Origin: Massilia litorea
GTDB lineage: Bacteria > Pseudomonadota > Gammaproteobacteria > Burkholderiales > Burkholderiaceae_D
NCBI RefSeq assembly: GCF_015101885.1
Contig: NZ_CP062942.1
Span: forward strand, 1 to 64,000
Length of the DNA: 64,000 bases
Direction: 5' to 3'
This document shows positions 7,972 through 18,483 of this stretch, piece after piece; within the stretch, counting starts at the first letter, position 1; the number at the start of each line of letters is the position of its first letter. The translations under genes were made by a program, and so were the position numbers. The notes beneath the pieces were generated by a model that did not search any database, had not been told where the DNA came from, and saw only the letters and a program-made list of their open reading frames with translations.

Positions 7972-9945
7972 ATGTTAAAAATCCAGCAAGGCAGCGTCAA
8001 GCTATTATGCCAAAAATTGGTTTCGTTGCCTCGATCAGCAAAAATTGGGCTGATGGTCGCGGCAGATCTAATTGCGTTACCGTTCTGTTTTTTGGTAGCC
8101 ATACTTCTCCGGGGTGGCGATTTGGATCTGGTGTCAGGTTTTAGTCCCGCATCCTACTTCCTCGTGGCTGTGGTTACCGTCACTACCTTCTCAGTCTCCG
8201 ACCTGTACCGTGCGGTTATCCGCTTCATCGATCAACGTCTGCTCAGTATCACTGGACTATCACTAGCGGTCGCTATTTTATGCGCTTATGTCGTAATGTT
8301 TATCATTAACGAAAAAAGCTTCCCGCGCAGTGCTTTAGCGATCTATTGGTTTGTCGGTTTTTCCTACGTTGTCGCTTCGCGAGTTGGAATGCGTAATTTC
8401 TTGCGTAATCAAGATTTGCGCGGACGCCGCGTTTCGGAAGTAGTGGCAATTTATGGCGCTGGCGAAGCGGGCGCCCGTTTGGCACAAACAATGCATGGTG
8501 GCGACGAATACCGCCCAGTTTGTTTCTTCGATGACAAGCACGCGCTCAATGAACGCAAGATCGGCGCGTTACGCGTTTTCAACACTGAGCGCTTGGTAGA
8601 AATTGTCAATGCGATGTGTATTCGCTCGATCGTCATCGCTATTCCATCTGTGTCGCCGGCACGCCTGCGCGACATCATGAACCGGTTGTCTAAGGCTGGG
8701 ATTAGTACTCGTATTCTCAGTCGTCTTGTCGATCTAGCGGGGGAGACGCCTAGCCCACACGAAGCAATTCGTGAACTCAAGTTTGAGGATCTGCTCGGTC
8801 GCCCGCCTGTGCCTCCCCGTATCGATCTGTTTGCACGCTGCGTGCGCGGAAAGACAGTGTTGGTAACCGGGGCAGGTGGCTCTATCGGTAGCGAGTTGTG
8901 TCGGCAGATAGTGACGCTCGCTCCGAGCCATATGCACTTGCTCGACCATTCGGAGTTTGCGCTGTACACCATTCGCCAGGAACTGACAACGCGTTTCCCC
9001 GACCTCCACATCGTCGCGCACCTGGGCTCTGTCTGTAACGCCGATCTGGTCGGGCGTATCCTACGCGACAGCAAAGTCGACACCATTTATCACGCAGCCG
9101 CATATAAACATGTGCCATTGGTTGAGTCCAACATTGTCGAGGGCATGCGAAATAATGTCGTTGGAGCTCAGGTAATCGCTGCCCAGGCGGCTCTGCACCA
9201 CGTTAAGACGTGTGTCCTGATTTCAAGCGACAAGGCGGTTCGACCGACCAATGTGATGGGAGCAAGTAAGCGGATCGCCGAGTTGATCTTCCAGGCTGCA
9301 GCAACACGACCCGAAACTTCTACCACTTTCGCCATGGTGCGATTCGGTAATGTGTTGGGCTCATCTGGCTCGGTGATCCCGCTATTTCAACGTCAAATAT
9401 CTCAGGGCGGTCCTATCACGATTACGCATCCTGAGATGTCGCGCTATTTTATGCTTATACCAGAGGCGGCCCAACTAGTGATTCAGGCGGGTGCCATGGC
9501 TAAAGGCGGCGATGTGTTTGTGCTCGAGATGGGCGAGCCAGTAAAGATCGTTGACCTGGCGCGCAGTCTCATCGCGTTGTCAGGCTTAACAGAAAAGACG
9601 CTGCAGAACCCGAACGGCGACATTGAAGTGCGCTACGTTGGCCTATTTCCTGGCGAAAAGCTCCATGAGGAGTTATTGATCGACGGTACGGTAATCCCTA
9701 GTGAGCATCCTCGCATCATGCGCATGAAGGAAAATGCGCTGCCCCCAAGCGTCCTCGATACATTTATCGCCTGCTTGATGATGGCGTGCGAAACCAACGA
9801 TCGCGCGATGATTGAATCAATGGCTAGAGCAATCGTTCCCGAATACAACCCGCAGCAAGCATTGGCTGTACCGACCGCGGTTCCGATTTCGCAATCGTCT
9901 ACGCAGTTAAGCGTCATCAAAAAATTTGTTCCGTTTCGTATGTAA
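7972..9945 (+). CDS. CapD/WbpM-type UDP-sugar 4,6-dehydratase (membrane SDR)
   Basis: A 657-residue protein with four hydrophobic segments in about the first 130 residues, a CoA-binding-like domain (IYGAGEAGARLAQ), and a C-terminal extended SDR domain beginning LVTGAGGSIGSELC. The active-site region reads ISSDKAVRPTNVMGASKR (about residues 417-434), with methionine in the position of the usual SDR tyrosine, as in WbpM and FlaA1. These enzymes remove water from UDP-GlcNAc to give a 4-keto-6-deoxy sugar, commonly the first step toward QuiNAc or FucNAc. The enzyme acts at the cytoplasmic face of the inner membrane. The downstream SDR at 16281 could reduce or epimerise its product. The family is secure; the exact product is inferred. 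Confidence 0.9.
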   Translation: MLKIQQGSVKLLCQKLVSLPRSAKIGLMVAADLIALPFCFLVAILLRGGDLDLVSGFSPASYFLVAVVTVTTFSVSDLYRAVIRFIDQRLLSITGLSLAVAILCAYVVMFIINEKSFPRSALAIYWFVGFSYVVASRVGMRNFLRNQDLRGRRVSEVVAIYGAGEAGARLAQTMHGGDEYRPVCFFDDKHALNERKIGALRVFNTERLVEIVNAMCIRSIVIAIPSVSPARLRDIMNRLSKAGISTRILSRLVDLAGETPSPHEAIRELKFEDLLGRPPVPPRIDLFARCVRGKTVLVTGAGGSIGSELCRQIVTLAPSHMHLLDHSEFALYTIRQELTTRFPDLHIVAHLGSVCNADLVGRILRDSKVDTIYHAAAYKHVPLVESNIVEGMRNNVVGAQVIAAQAALHHVKTCVLISSDKAVRPTNVMGASKRIAELIFQAAATRPETSTTFAMVRFGNVLGSSGSVIPLFQRQISQGGPITITHPEMSRYFMLIPEAAQLVIQAGAMAKGGDVFVLEMGEPVKIVDLARSLIALSGLTEKTLQNPNGDIEVRYVGLFPGEKLHEELLIDGTVIPSEHPRIMRMKENALPPSVLDTFIACLMMACETNDRAMIESMARAIVPEYNPQQALAVPTAVPISQSSTQLSVIKKFVPFRM

Positions 9946-9997
9946 TTATTTCATTCTAGCGTCCACCTAACCCATCCACTGATTCGTGAGGAACCTC

Positions 9998-11326
9998 ATG
10001 CGTGACGAAAGTAAACCGGCATACCTCGATCAGCTCATCGCAAAGTTACACGACGGCACTGCTGTAATCGGCATCATTGGCCTTGGCTACGTTGGGTTAC
10101 CACTGACTTTGCGCTATTCAGAGGCTGGATTTCGGGTCCTAGGGATCGACATCGATTCGGCAAAGGTCGAAAAGCTGAATCGCGGCGAAAGTTATATCGA
10201 AAATATTCCTGCGAACTCGATCTGCGCGGCACGTTCAGTTGGCTTTCAGGCTACGACCGATTTCGCGCGCGCTTGTGAAGCGGATGCGCTGATCATTTGT
10301 GTACCCACGCCCTTAAATCCCTACCGCGAGCCAGATTTGTCGTTTGTTCTCGGCACCGTCGACGCACTTCTTTCTTTTATCCGTCCAGGCCAGTTAGTGT
10401 CACTAGAAAGTACTACCTATCCAGGCACCACCGAAGAAGAGCTGCGTCCGCGGCTCGAGTCACGCGGCTTCGTGGTGGGACGAGACGTATTTCTCGTGTT
10501 CTCGCCGGAGCGCGAAGACCCCGGCAACCCGGATTTCGAAACTCGCACTATTCCAAAAATATGTGGAGGCAGTACTGCGGCCTGCCTCGAAGCTGGTGTT
10601 GCCTTGTACGAGTCGGCAATTGACCGTGTAGTACCAGTTACATCGACCCGCGCCGCTGAACTTACAAAATTATTAGAGAACATCCATCGGGCAGTAAATA
10701 TCGGCTTGGTGAATGAGATGAAGATCATCGCTGACAAGATGGAAATAGACATACACGAGGTGATCAGAGCTGCCGCCACTAAACCGTTTGGCTTTACTGC
10801 GTACTATCCTGGTCCGGGCCTGGGTGGTCACTGCATTCCGATTGATCCATTTTACCTTACCTGGAAGGCCCGCCAATATGGCGTACATACGCGCTTCATT
10901 GAACTCGCAGGCGAAATTAATAGCGAAATGCCACATTGGGTAGTGGGAAAGGTGACTGACGCATTAAATCAGCGCAAGCGCTCAGTTATGGGCAGCCGCA
11001 TTCTGGTGTTGGGTATCTCATACAAGAAGGATGTCGAAGACATGCGCGAGTCGCCGTCAGTTGAATTAATGGAGCTTCTGCGCGATAAAGGGGCGCACGT
11101 CGACTATTCCGATCCGCATGTGCCCGTCTTCCCTCGCATGCGTGAACACTATTTCGACCTCTCTAGCATCCCGCTTACTCCGGAGTCGCTGGCGTCCTAC
11201 GATTTAGTATTGCTAGCGACAAGCCATAGCGCTTTTGACTACGAAATGATTCGCGACCATGCGAATCTGATTGTTGATACTCGTGGCGTGTACTTGGAAT
11301 GCCTGCCCCATATCGTGAAAGCCTGA
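9998..11326 (+). CDS. wbpA: WbpA-type UDP-N-acetylglucosamine 6-dehydrogenase
   Basis: The frame is open from a GTG at 9986, but the ATG at 9998 has AGGA just upstream and gives a normal 442-residue protein. The N-terminal NAD-binding motif is GLGYVG (residues 28-33), and a typical [11 protein letters not shown] segment follows. The catalytic cysteine lies in [11 protein letters not shown] (Cys279). The C-terminal domain has the expected [14 protein letters not shown] stretch. The family oxidises C6 of UDP-GlcNAc in two steps to UDP-GlcNAcA. It is followed at once by wbpB, wbpD and wbpE homologues, so it supplies the first step of the UDP-GlcNAc(3NAc)A pathway rather than a simple glucose dehydrogenase reaction. 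Confidence 0.92.
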   Translation: MRDESKPAYLDQLIAKLHDGTAVIGIIGLGYVGLPLTLRYSEAGFRVLGIDIDSAKVEKLNRGESYIENIPANSICAARSVGFQATTDFARACEADALIICVPTPLNPYREPDLSFVLGTVDALLSFIRPGQLVSLESTTYPGTTEEELRPRLESRGFVVGRDVFLVFSPEREDPGNPDFETRTIPKICGGSTAACLEAGVALYESAIDRVVPVTSTRAAELTKLLENIHRAVNIGLVNEMKIIADKMEIDIHEVIRAAATKPFGFTAYYPGPGLGGHCIPIDPFYLTWKARQYGVHTRFIELAGEINSEMPHWVVGKVTDALNQRKRSVMGSRILVLGISYKKDVEDMRESPSVELMELLRDKGAHVDYSDPHVPVFPRMREHYFDLSSIPLTPESLASYDLVLLATSHSAFDYEMIRDHANLIVDTRGVYLECLPHIVKA

Positions 11327-11346
11327 GCGTTCAACCGGAGAAGAAC

Positions 11347-12420
11347 ATGCACAACGTAATGCGTAATTATCCACAAGGTATTACCAATCGGAAGATACGC
11401 TTCGCTTTAGTGGGCTGTGGCCGTATTGCGACCAACCACTTCAGCGCTATTCGCGAACACGCGGATCGCTGCGAGCTGGCGGGTGTATGCGACATAGAGC
11501 GACGTGCTCTCGCTGTCGCTGCAGACAAGACGGGTGCTGAGGCGTACTCAAGCTTGGATCAAATGCTTGCGCGCTGTGACGCCGATGCTTTCATCGTCAC
11601 CACTCCTTCAGGTTTGCATCCCGAGCAGACGATCCAAATCGCCCGTGCTGGCCGTCATGTGATCACTGAGAAACCGATGGCCACGCGTTGGGAAGACGGC
11701 AAGCGAATGGTTGCAGCCGCTGATGCCGCTGGTGTGCGCCTATTTGTTGTTAAGCAGAACCGTCGCAACGCCACACTGCAGTTGCTTAAAAGCGCAGTCG
11801 AGAAAAAGCGCTTCGGTCGTATCTACATGGTCAACCTCAATGTGTTCTGGACACGCCCTGAAGAGTACTATAACAGCGCTGACTGGCGTGGAACGTGGGA
11901 ATTCGATGGCGGCGCCTTTATGAATCAGGCGAGCCACTACGTTGACTTGATCGACTGGATCGTCGGGCCGGTAGAGAGCTTGCAGGCCTACACCGCCACG
12001 CTAGCGCGCAACATCGAAGTCGAAGATACTGGCGTCGTTAGCCTACGCTGGCGCAACGGCGCTTTGGGCTCGATGAACGTTACGATGCTCACTTATCCGC
12101 GCAATTTTGAAGGATCCATCACAATTCTCGGCGAGCACGGAACCGTACGCATCGGTGGCGTTGCCGTGAATGAAGTGCAGCAATGGGAATTCGCTGAACC
12201 TGATCCAGATGACGAAAAAGTACGCGATGCCAGTTACCAGACGACCTCGGTGTACGGCTTTGGCCACCCGCTTTATTACGACAACGTCATCAAAGTACTA
12301 CGCGGGGAAGCTGAACCCGAAACCGACGGTCGCGAAGGACTGAAATCACTCGAGGTCTTGGTCGCAACCTACATGTCAGCACGTGACGGTAAGCGCGTCG
12401 CGCTCCCGCTGGAGTATTAA
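11347..12420 (+). CDS. wbpB: WbpB/WlbA-type UDP-GlcNAcA 3-dehydrogenase (Gfo/Idh/MocA family)
   Basis: The ATG at 11347 is chosen because GGAG lies eight bases upstream and it sits 20 bp after wbpA; an open extension to 11299 overlaps wbpA and is not needed. The 357-residue product has the N-terminal NAD-binding fold ([14 protein letters not shown]) and the EKPMA motif of Gfo/Idh/MocA oxidoreductases, whose lysine is catalytic. In the Wbp/Wlb pathway it oxidises C3 of UDP-GlcNAcA to the 3-keto sugar that WbpE then transaminates. The stop is separated by only two bases from the wbpD start, indicating tight co-translation. Confidence 0.92.
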   Translation: MHNVMRNYPQGITNRKIRFALVGCGRIATNHFSAIREHADRCELAGVCDIERRALAVAADKTGAEAYSSLDQMLARCDADAFIVTTPSGLHPEQTIQIARAGRHVITEKPMATRWEDGKRMVAAADAAGVRLFVVKQNRRNATLQLLKSAVEKKRFGRIYMVNLNVFWTRPEEYYNSADWRGTWEFDGGAFMNQASHYVDLIDWIVGPVESLQAYTATLARNIEVEDTGVVSLRWRNGALGSMNVTMLTYPRNFEGSITILGEHGTVRIGGVAVNEVQQWEFAEPDPDDEKVRDASYQTTSVYGFGHPLYYDNVIKVLRGEAEPETDGREGLKSLEVLVATYMSARDGKRVALPLEY

Positions 12421-12422
12421 TT

Positions 12423-13037
12423 ATGGATCGCGATCTCTCGCAGGACCGGATCCATCCCAGCGCAATCGTCGACGAGGGTGCGGAGCTTGGTGCAGAAACA
12501 CGCGTTTGGCATTTTGCTCATGTCTGCGCAGGCGCACGCATTGGCGAAGCCTGCTCTCTCGGGCAAAACGTCTTTATTGCTAACGACGTTCGTATCGGTA
12601 ATCGGGTCAAAATACAAAATAACGTCTCTGTCTATGATGCTGTTACGCTCGAAGACGACGTGTTCTGCGGGCCCAGCATGGTCTTTACTAATGTCCACAA
12701 TCCTCGTTCGGCTGTGGAACGCAAGAATGAATATCGACCGACCTTGGTCCGGCGCGGCGCAACGCTTGGCGCCAACTCCACCATCGTTTGCGGAGTTACT
12801 ATCGGAGAATATGCTTTCATCGGTGCTGGCGCTGTAGTCACACGCGACGTCCCGGCGTTTGCTCTAATGGCCGGGGTGCCGGCACGCCAAATTGGTTGGA
12901 TGAGTCGCTATGGAGAGCGGTTGCCCTTGCCCATCGGTGGTAACGGCGAAGCGCGATGTCCAAATACAGGCGATATCTATACCTTACAGAACGGCGTTTG
13001 TCTGATGACTTCACGCCCTGAAACTCACGCGCTCTAA
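12423..13037 (+). CDS. wbpD: WbpD/WlbB-type N-acetyltransferase (left-handed beta-helix)
   Basis: A 204-residue hexapeptide-repeat acetyltransferase. Repeats of the form [LIV]GxxxxI/V run through most of the chain ([42 protein letters not shown]), and the active-site loop [10 protein letters not shown] contains the expected histidine region. In the Wbp pathway the enzyme acetylates the 3-amino group made by WbpE, giving UDP-2,3-diacetamido-2,3-dideoxy-glucuronate from acetyl-CoA. It lies between wbpB and wbpE and probably shares their transcript. The call rests on both fold and context. Confidence 0.92.
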   Translation: MDRDLSQDRIHPSAIVDEGAELGAETRVWHFAHVCAGARIGEACSLGQNVFIANDVRIGNRVKIQNNVSVYDAVTLEDDVFCGPSMVFTNVHNPRSAVERKNEYRPTLVRRGATLGANSTIVCGVTIGEYAFIGAGAVVTRDVPAFALMAGVPARQIGWMSRYGERLPLPIGGNGEARCPNTGDIYTLQNGVCLMTSRPETHAL

Positions 13038-13059
13038 CCCTCACAAAACGGACCTTAAC

Positions 13060-14229
13060 ATGGAATTTATCGACCTTAAAGCTCAGTATGAAGCATCGCG
13101 GGAACTAATTAATCAGCGCATTCAGGCAGTGCTCGACCACGGTCAGTACATCATGGGTCCTGAAGTAGTAGAACTTGAGTCGGGACTGGCCCAGTACACG
13201 GGAGCGCGCCATTGCATCACAGTCTCGTCGGGCACAGAAGCGCTGGTGATTTCGCTTATGGCGCTCGGCATTAAACCAGGCGATGAGGTCATCACTACGC
13301 CGTTCTCGTTTATCGCCACCGCGGAAGCCATCGTGCTCCTTGGCGCTACTCCGGTGTTCGTCGACATTGATCGAACGACATGTAACCTTGCACCGAGCCT
13401 AATCGAGGCCAAGGTGACGCCGCGCACTCGCGCAATCATGCCGGTATCGCTGTTCGGTCAACCAGCTGATATGGACGAAATCAATGCGATCGCTCAACGC
13501 CATGGCCTCGCCGTGATTGAGGACGCAGCCCAAAGCTTCGGTGCGACCTACCACGGCAAGAAAAGCTGCAACCTATCAACTATTGGTTGCACCAGCTTCT
13601 TTCCGAGCAAGCCACTTGGCTGTTACGGCGATGGCGGAGCCATCTTTACCAGCGACGACAATCTTGCTCAAGCCATGCGTGAAATCCGAGTGCATGGCCA
13701 GTCCCGGCGGTACGTTCATACTCGCATAGGGGTCGGCGGACGGATGGATACCTTGCAATGTGCAATCGTATTGGCGAAGCTGGAGCGTTTTGAATGGGAA
13801 CTGATGCAGCGCGCAAAGGTGGCTGAGCGCTACGACGTATTGCTGTCTGGGCGGATCGAGCGAATCTCCTGCATCTCCGCGCGCACAAGCGTGTACGCTC
13901 AGTACACGGTAGTTGTCGAGAACCGCGCGCGCGTTCAAGAGCAATTGCATGCGGCCGGTATTCCCACCGCAGTACATTATCCGGTTCCAATTCATAGGCA
14001 ACCTGCGTACGCTCACTTCTCGTCCGCAGATTGCTGTCCGGTAGCGCTCGAGATGGCAGACAAAGTCATCAGTCTACCTATGGGACCATATTTGTCAGCC
14101 GAGTCTGCCAATACCGTCGCTATCACCTTGCTAAGTGCGGCAGGCATTGCGCTGCCCGAAGAAATTACCACAACCGAAACAGCAGAACAACAAAGCATGG
14201 CTGCCGCTACAGCAAGTGCCTTGCCCTAA
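13060..14229 (+). CDS. wbpE: WbpE/WlbC-type PLP aminotransferase (DegT/DnrJ/EryC1)
   Basis: A 389-residue sugar aminotransferase starting MEFIDLKAQYE, typical of the WbpE family. The phosphate-binding SSGTEALV, the cofactor-contacting EDAAQSFGA and the Schiff-base lysine Lys184 in FFPSKPLGCYGDGGA are all present. WbpE uses glutamate to transfer an amino group to C3 of the keto sugar made by WbpB. With wbpA, wbpB and wbpD it completes the route to UDP-GlcNAc(3NAc)A. No C2 epimerase of the WbpI type was found in the window, so the manno form would need a gene elsewhere. Confidence 0.93.
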   Translation: MEFIDLKAQYEASRELINQRIQAVLDHGQYIMGPEVVELESGLAQYTGARHCITVSSGTEALVISLMALGIKPGDEVITTPFSFIATAEAIVLLGATPVFVDIDRTTCNLAPSLIEAKVTPRTRAIMPVSLFGQPADMDEINAIAQRHGLAVIEDAAQSFGATYHGKKSCNLSTIGCTSFFPSKPLGCYGDGGAIFTSDDNLAQAMREIRVHGQSRRYVHTRIGVGGRMDTLQCAIVLAKLERFEWELMQRAKVAERYDVLLSGRIERISCISARTSVYAQYTVVVENRARVQEQLHAAGIPTAVHYPVPIHRQPAYAHFSSADCCPVALEMADKVISLPMGPYLSAESANTVAITLLSAAGIALPEEITTTETAEQQSMAAATASALP

Positions 14230-14296
14230 GTTTGCAAGGGCTACTCTTACCAGGGTTCGGCTAAAGGAAGCGATGTTAACGCTCGGGACAGGTGAA

Positions 14297-15532
14297 ATGA
14301 ATATCCTTCTAATCAATCACTACGCTGGTTCGCCAAGACATGGTATGGCATTTCGTCCCTACTACCTGGCCCGCGAGTGGGTGCGTCTAGGCCATCGCGT
14401 CCACATCATCGCCTCAGAACATTCCCACATCCGTGCACGTCAGCCTGATCTCCGGGGCAAAGCGCGCCTTGACGAGACCATCGACAACATCGAGTACAGT
14501 TGGTACCGCACGCCAACTTATTGCGGCAACGGGATCGGCCGCGTAAAGAATATGGCGACGTTTATCGCAGCATTGTATCGGGACAGTAAGCAATGGGCGC
14601 AGTCGTACAAGCCCGATGTGGTCATTGCGTCAAGCACCTACCCCATGGATATCTGGCCTGCTCATCGGATCTCTACGTTAGCCAAGGCAAAACTATTATT
14701 TGAAGTGCATGATCTATGGCCTTTATCGCCGATGGAACTTGGAGGAATGTCGAAATGGCACCCGTTCATCATGGTAGTGCAAAAAGCTGAGGACTATGCG
14801 TATCGCCATGCAGACGGTGTGGTGTCGATTTTACCTAAGGTACGTGAATATATGGTGTCGCGCGGGCTAGCGCCAGAGAAACTACACCTGGTACCCAACG
14901 GCATCGATCCAACCGAATGGATTGCCGGCAGTCGTCAATTGCCCGACCGAGTCATTCGTGTTCTTGCCGCGCTTCGTGAGCAAGGCAATGCCATCGTGGG
15001 TTACGCAGGCACGCATGGCGTATCGAACGCACTCGACAATATGCTGAGCGCAGGAAGACTAATGCTAGACGAGAAGGTCGCGTTTGTGCTCGTAGGATGC
15101 GGGCCGGATAAGGCGAGTCTACAAGAGCGAGCGGCTCGCGAAAATCTAAGTAACGTCTACTTTTTAGACCCAGTCGAGAAAAGCCAGATCCCTTCTTTGC
15201 TGCAATGCTTCGATATTGCTTACATTGGCTGGCATCGGCATCCACTGTACCGGTTCGGAATTGCTCCAAACAAATTAATGGACTACATGATGGCGGCGCG
15301 CCCTGTATTGCACGCAGCTGCAGCTGGAAATGATCCTGTTGAGGAGGCGCGTTGCGGGGTAACCGTAGAGCCAGATAATCCTGAAGCAGCCGCTGTCGGC
15401 ATTCGGGGACTATTACGTCTTTCGATTGAAGAACGAACCGCAATGGGACAGCGAGGAAAGGCATTTGTTCTAGACAATTTGACTTATCCTGTCTTAGGGC
15501 AACGCTTTCTCGCCGCATGCAGTCATCAATAA
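14297..15532 (+). CDS. Glycosyltransferase family 4
   Basis: The frame opens earlier, overlapping wbpE, but the ATG at 14297 follows CAGGTGAA and starts the usual GT4 N-terminus (MNILLINHYAGSP). The 411-residue product has a GT4 acceptor domain with HIIASEHSH and LLFEVHDLWPLSP. Its C-terminal nucleotide-sugar domain has VGYAGTHG, FVLVGCGPDK, the APNKLMDYM helix and the acidic ENPEAAA-like region (PDNPEAAAVGI). It transfers one sugar to the lipid-linked repeat unit at the cytoplasmic membrane face. The donor cannot be read from the sequence; UDP-GlcNAc(3NAc)A is a reasonable guess from its position. Confidence 0.88.
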   Translation: MNILLINHYAGSPRHGMAFRPYYLAREWVRLGHRVHIIASEHSHIRARQPDLRGKARLDETIDNIEYSWYRTPTYCGNGIGRVKNMATFIAALYRDSKQWAQSYKPDVVIASSTYPMDIWPAHRISTLAKAKLLFEVHDLWPLSPMELGGMSKWHPFIMVVQKAEDYAYRHADGVVSILPKVREYMVSRGLAPEKLHLVPNGIDPTEWIAGSRQLPDRVIRVLAALREQGNAIVGYAGTHGVSNALDNMLSAGRLMLDEKVAFVLVGCGPDKASLQERAARENLSNVYFLDPVEKSQIPSLLQCFDIAYIGWHRHPLYRFGIAPNKLMDYMMAARPVLHAAAAGNDPVEEARCGVTVEPDNPEAAAVGIRGLLRLSIEERTAMGQRGKAFVLDNLTYPVLGQRFLAACSHQ

Positions 15533-15560
15533 ATTAAAACGGCTGTTGCAGGTGAGGCCC

Positions 15561-16217
15561 ATGCGTCACTCGTCATATTTCGGCCGAAAAATTTTGAGGA
15601 CATGGCTTCACTCATCTCGCAGAAAGAAAACGTCGAAAGTAAAGACCAAAGAGGTGACAAAACGTTTGCTCGATATATCGTTTGCGTTAGTAGCAATGTC
15701 CATTTTAACGGTACCCTTCCTGGTCCTCGTTATTTTGGTAAAGCTAACTTCGAAAGGACCAGCACTTTACTGGTCGGACCGAATCGGCCGAGATAACGTA
15801 ATTTTCTCGATGCCAAAATTGCGGACAATGCGCGTAGGCACACAAGTGGTAGCGACTCACCTCCTTCCGAACCCTGACGAGTGCCTCACACCGATCGGCG
15901 GGTTCCTGCGCAAGTCGAGCCTAGATGAATTACCGCAACTATGGTGCATCTTCCGCGGCCAGATGAGTCTCGTCGGCCCGCGCCCAGCGTTATTCAATCA
16001 GCACAACCTCATCAAAATGCGCACCGAAAAAGGCATCCATATGATCCGTCCAGGTTTAACTGGATGGGCACAGATCAATGGTAGAGATGAGCTACCAATA
16101 CCTGAAAAAGTAGAGCTCGACCTCTACTACTTGCGCCACCGATCGATAGCATTCGACGCGAAAGTTATTTTCCTTACGTTTCTAAAGGTGATGCGTCGTG
16201 AAGGCATTACCCACTGA
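15561..16217 (+). CDS. Undecaprenyl-phosphate sugar phosphotransferase (bacterial sugar transferase)
   Basis: The ATG at 15561 follows a GGTGAGG site, so it is preferred to the TTG at 15546. The product of 218 residues has one hydrophobic N-terminal segment (ALVAMSILTVPFLVLVILV) and the bacterial sugar transferase domain: SKGPALYWSDRIGRDN, the KLRTM motif, RKSSLDELPQLW, SLVGPRPAL and RPGLTGWAQINGRD. This is the short PglC/WcaJ-core type lacking the extra N-terminal membrane domain. It links the first sugar phosphate to undecaprenyl phosphate and so starts the repeat unit. Position next to the GT4 and SDR genes fits. Confidence 0.92.
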   Translation: MRHSSYFGRKILRTWLHSSRRKKTSKVKTKEVTKRLLDISFALVAMSILTVPFLVLVILVKLTSKGPALYWSDRIGRDNVIFSMPKLRTMRVGTQVVATHLLPNPDECLTPIGGFLRKSSLDELPQLWCIFRGQMSLVGPRPALFNQHNLIKMRTEKGIHMIRPGLTGWAQINGRDELPIPEKVELDLYYLRHRSIAFDAKVIFLTFLKVMRREGITH

Positions 16218-16280
16218 CAAATCCTGCGATGTTAGCAAAATTATTGATTGCGTCCAGCAACAATTTTCACAGGGAATTCT

Positions 16281-17165
16281 ATGCGTACCATTGCAATCAT
16301 CGGCGCAACAGGAGAAGTCGGTTTCAGACTCGTGCATGCTCTACGATCGACATACAAAATAATTGCGATAATTCGTAACCGGGAAAAGCGGGACTTCAGC
16401 TGCTATCCCGACGTTGAAGTCCGTCAGCTCGATGATATAACGGATTTCAATAGGCTCGGTTTATTGCTCAGCGGGTGCGAAGCCATTATAAACACAGCAT
16501 ACATTTGGTTTGCTGAACACATTCATCGAGCAGTATTGCACAGTAAAACGCCCATTCGTCATGTCGTATTAACGGGGTCGACCGGAATCTATACGCGCTT
16601 ACCGTCCGAGAGTGCAGACCGTAAGCGCGAAGCCGAAGCATTCGTACGTACAAGCTACCGTTGTCCCTGGACAATTATTAGGCCCACCATGATTTACGGC
16701 CATAAGGACGATCGAAATATATCGCGTTTAGTTCAGGCGGCTGCTCACTACCCCGTCTTACCTTTAATCGGTAAGGGCGATAACCTTATTCAACCTGTGC
16801 TAATTCACGATCTCATCAGAGCTTATAAAATGGCAGTACTTAATCCTAAATTTTATAATAAGTCCTACGATATTGGAGGAGGTAAGGCATATTCGAATAG
16901 GGATTTAATCTCCTGCGCTGCATCAAGCCTCGGGAAACCAGCCCGGTTAATGCCCCTTCCTATAGCGCTCATTCGAGGCGGGATCGCTTTGCTTTCGGTA
17001 ATAGGGAAGAGCCCGATCTCGAAGGAGCAGGTAGGGCGCTTCCAAGAAAACAAAGATATTGACCTTGCCCCGTTCATTAGCGATTTTGGCTATATCCCTC
17101 GTGATTTCGAACATGGAATCCATTGGTTGATACGAGATCTGAAAGTTCACAGATTACTCCGCTGA
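16281..17165 (+). CDS. NAD-dependent sugar epimerase/dehydratase-like SDR (atypical)
   Basis: The ATG at 16281 begins MRTIAIIGATGEVGFRL directly after an AGGGA site; the longer open frame from 16248 is not supported. The 294-residue protein has the GATGEVG NAD(P)-binding motif and the later IIRPTMIYG segment typical of sugar SDRs. The classical YxxxK active site is replaced by a charged segment (SADRKREAEAF), so it is atypical. It could be the 4-reductase or epimerase that uses the CapD-like product, as seen for WbpK/WbpV in related loci, but this is inference. It is the last plus-strand gene before the convergent block. Confidence 0.75.
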   Translation: MRTIAIIGATGEVGFRLVHALRSTYKIIAIIRNREKRDFSCYPDVEVRQLDDITDFNRLGLLLSGCEAIINTAYIWFAEHIHRAVLHSKTPIRHVVLTGSTGIYTRLPSESADRKREAEAFVRTSYRCPWTIIRPTMIYGHKDDRNISRLVQAAAHYPVLPLIGKGDNLIQPVLIHDLIRAYKMAVLNPKFYNKSYDIGGGKAYSNRDLISCAASSLGKPARLMPLPIALIRGGIALLSVIGKSPISKEQVGRFQENKDIDLAPFISDFGYIPRDFEHGIHWLIRDLKVHRLLR

Positions 17166-17313
17166 CATTCAAAATGGTAATGTCGGAGATAAATCGGGCG
17201 GCGCTCTTTAATGTTTGATATGACCGACGAGCCGAAAATCAACATCGCAATCCGCCACGCATGTCGGCAGTAGATCACTGACATGGAGTTTTACTGCCGA
17301 GCCAAACCGCATT

Positions 17314-18483
17314 CTAGCGCGGATAAAAATGGTATTTGCGAAGTCCGTTGACTGTATTGCGCAATAACTGTACGGGCTCGTACAAGTTGCGGTAACTCCG
17401 AAATGATTTGATCGGGGCCCGCATGATGTCTTCGAACTGCTGGGGCGACAATCTGAGTTTCTTTGAAACATACGCGAGATCCTGCTGCTGTAGATCTTCA
17501 GGATAAGGGGGACGTTTCATTTCTGCTAGCGCTTGTGATCGGCTTATCTGACTCGCGTTGATCAGATCGGACAAGTGGCCATAACGTTTATCGATCCCGA
17601 ACTTACGCGGTAGAACATAGCCTTGGTAGAACCTCGTATAAATCGACTCGTGGTGCTTCCCTCCATAATCTTTCCAACCTAAACTGTTGCATAGTATTTC
17701 TTTTGCCCTTTCTTTATTATAGTCGACGTAGTTAAGTATTGAGACCATACGAACGCCCCGCACGACATTCGCATAGCACAAGTAAGCCAGGCTAAAATGC
17801 GGATAGGTTTTAAGTTTCACAGAACCGAATCGTCGGTGAATGTCTTTAATGTAACGCCAGTCGGAGTGTCCATAGGACCATTCGGGCACACTAATTGACT
17901 CGGTGGCGAAGTTCATGCCTGAGATGATGTACTTGATGCCGCGCGAAGTCGCTTCTTTCCAAAGCAAAGCACCTATCGCATGGTCTGTTGGTATTTCCCC
18001 GTCCGGCGTGGAGGCCTTCAGAAACGCGAGTTGCAAATCGCGAAATTCGTCCCAGTCAACGACATGGGTATGGAGGTCGATTTTTATATTGCAGAGCACG
18101 CGCTCGATATTCTTGGTGGCTAGTTCGGAATTCCAACCATTGTCAAAGTGAACTGCTAGCGGACGTAACCCATGCTGTTTGACGAGCCAGGCCACATACG
18201 TGCTATCTACTCCGCCGCTGACCCCAATTATGCAGTCGTACTCGCGTCCCTGTCCGGCTGCCTTAATGCATTCCACTAAAGCTTGTAGTGCGTCTCGCCC
18301 AAGATCGCCGCGCAGGTGTCGAGCACTTACCAGTTTGTCATAACGAAGACAGTGCCGGCATAAGCCGTCGTCATCAAAGGAAATACTTTGATCCGCTACA
18401 GTGTCCATGATGCAACGGGTGCATACCTGGTAGGATTTGGAAGGGGCCAATGGGTAGCCGGCGTTCTCGGTAAGGGATGTCAT
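17314..18483 (-). CDS. wbuX: N-acetyl sugar amidotransferase (WbpG/WbuX family)
   Basis: A 389-residue ATP pyrophosphatase-type enzyme. An N-terminal zinc-binding pattern is visible (Cys21-x2-Cys24 in QVCTRCIMDT and Cys42-x2-Cys45 in GLCRHC), followed by the PP-loop IIGVSGGVDSTY (SGGVDS at residues 89-94). This family works with dedicated HisH- and HisF-like proteins that supply ammonia, and it converts acetamido or carboxyl groups on surface sugars into acetamidino or amide groups. Both partners lie directly upstream, and its start overlaps the end of the HisF-like gene by four bases. The substrate is probably the GlcNAc(3NAc)A made by the opposite-strand wbp genes. It is last in the minus-strand operon. 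Confidence 0.9.
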   Translation of the reverse strand: MTSLTENAGYPLAPSKSYQVCTRCIMDTVADQSISFDDDGLCRHCLRYDKLVSARHLRGDLGRDALQALVECIKAAGQGREYDCIIGVSGGVDSTYVAWLVKQHGLRPLAVHFDNGWNSELATKNIERVLCNIKIDLHTHVVDWDEFRDLQLAFLKASTPDGEIPTDHAIGALLWKEATSRGIKYIISGMNFATESISVPEWSYGHSDWRYIKDIHRRFGSVKLKTYPHFSLAYLCYANVVRGVRMVSILNYVDYNKERAKEILCNSLGWKDYGGKHHESIYTRFYQGYVLPRKFGIDKRYGHLSDLINASQISRSQALAEMKRPPYPEDLQQQDLAYVSKKLRLSPQQFEDIMRAPIKSFRSYRNLYEPVQLLRNTVNGLRKYHFYPR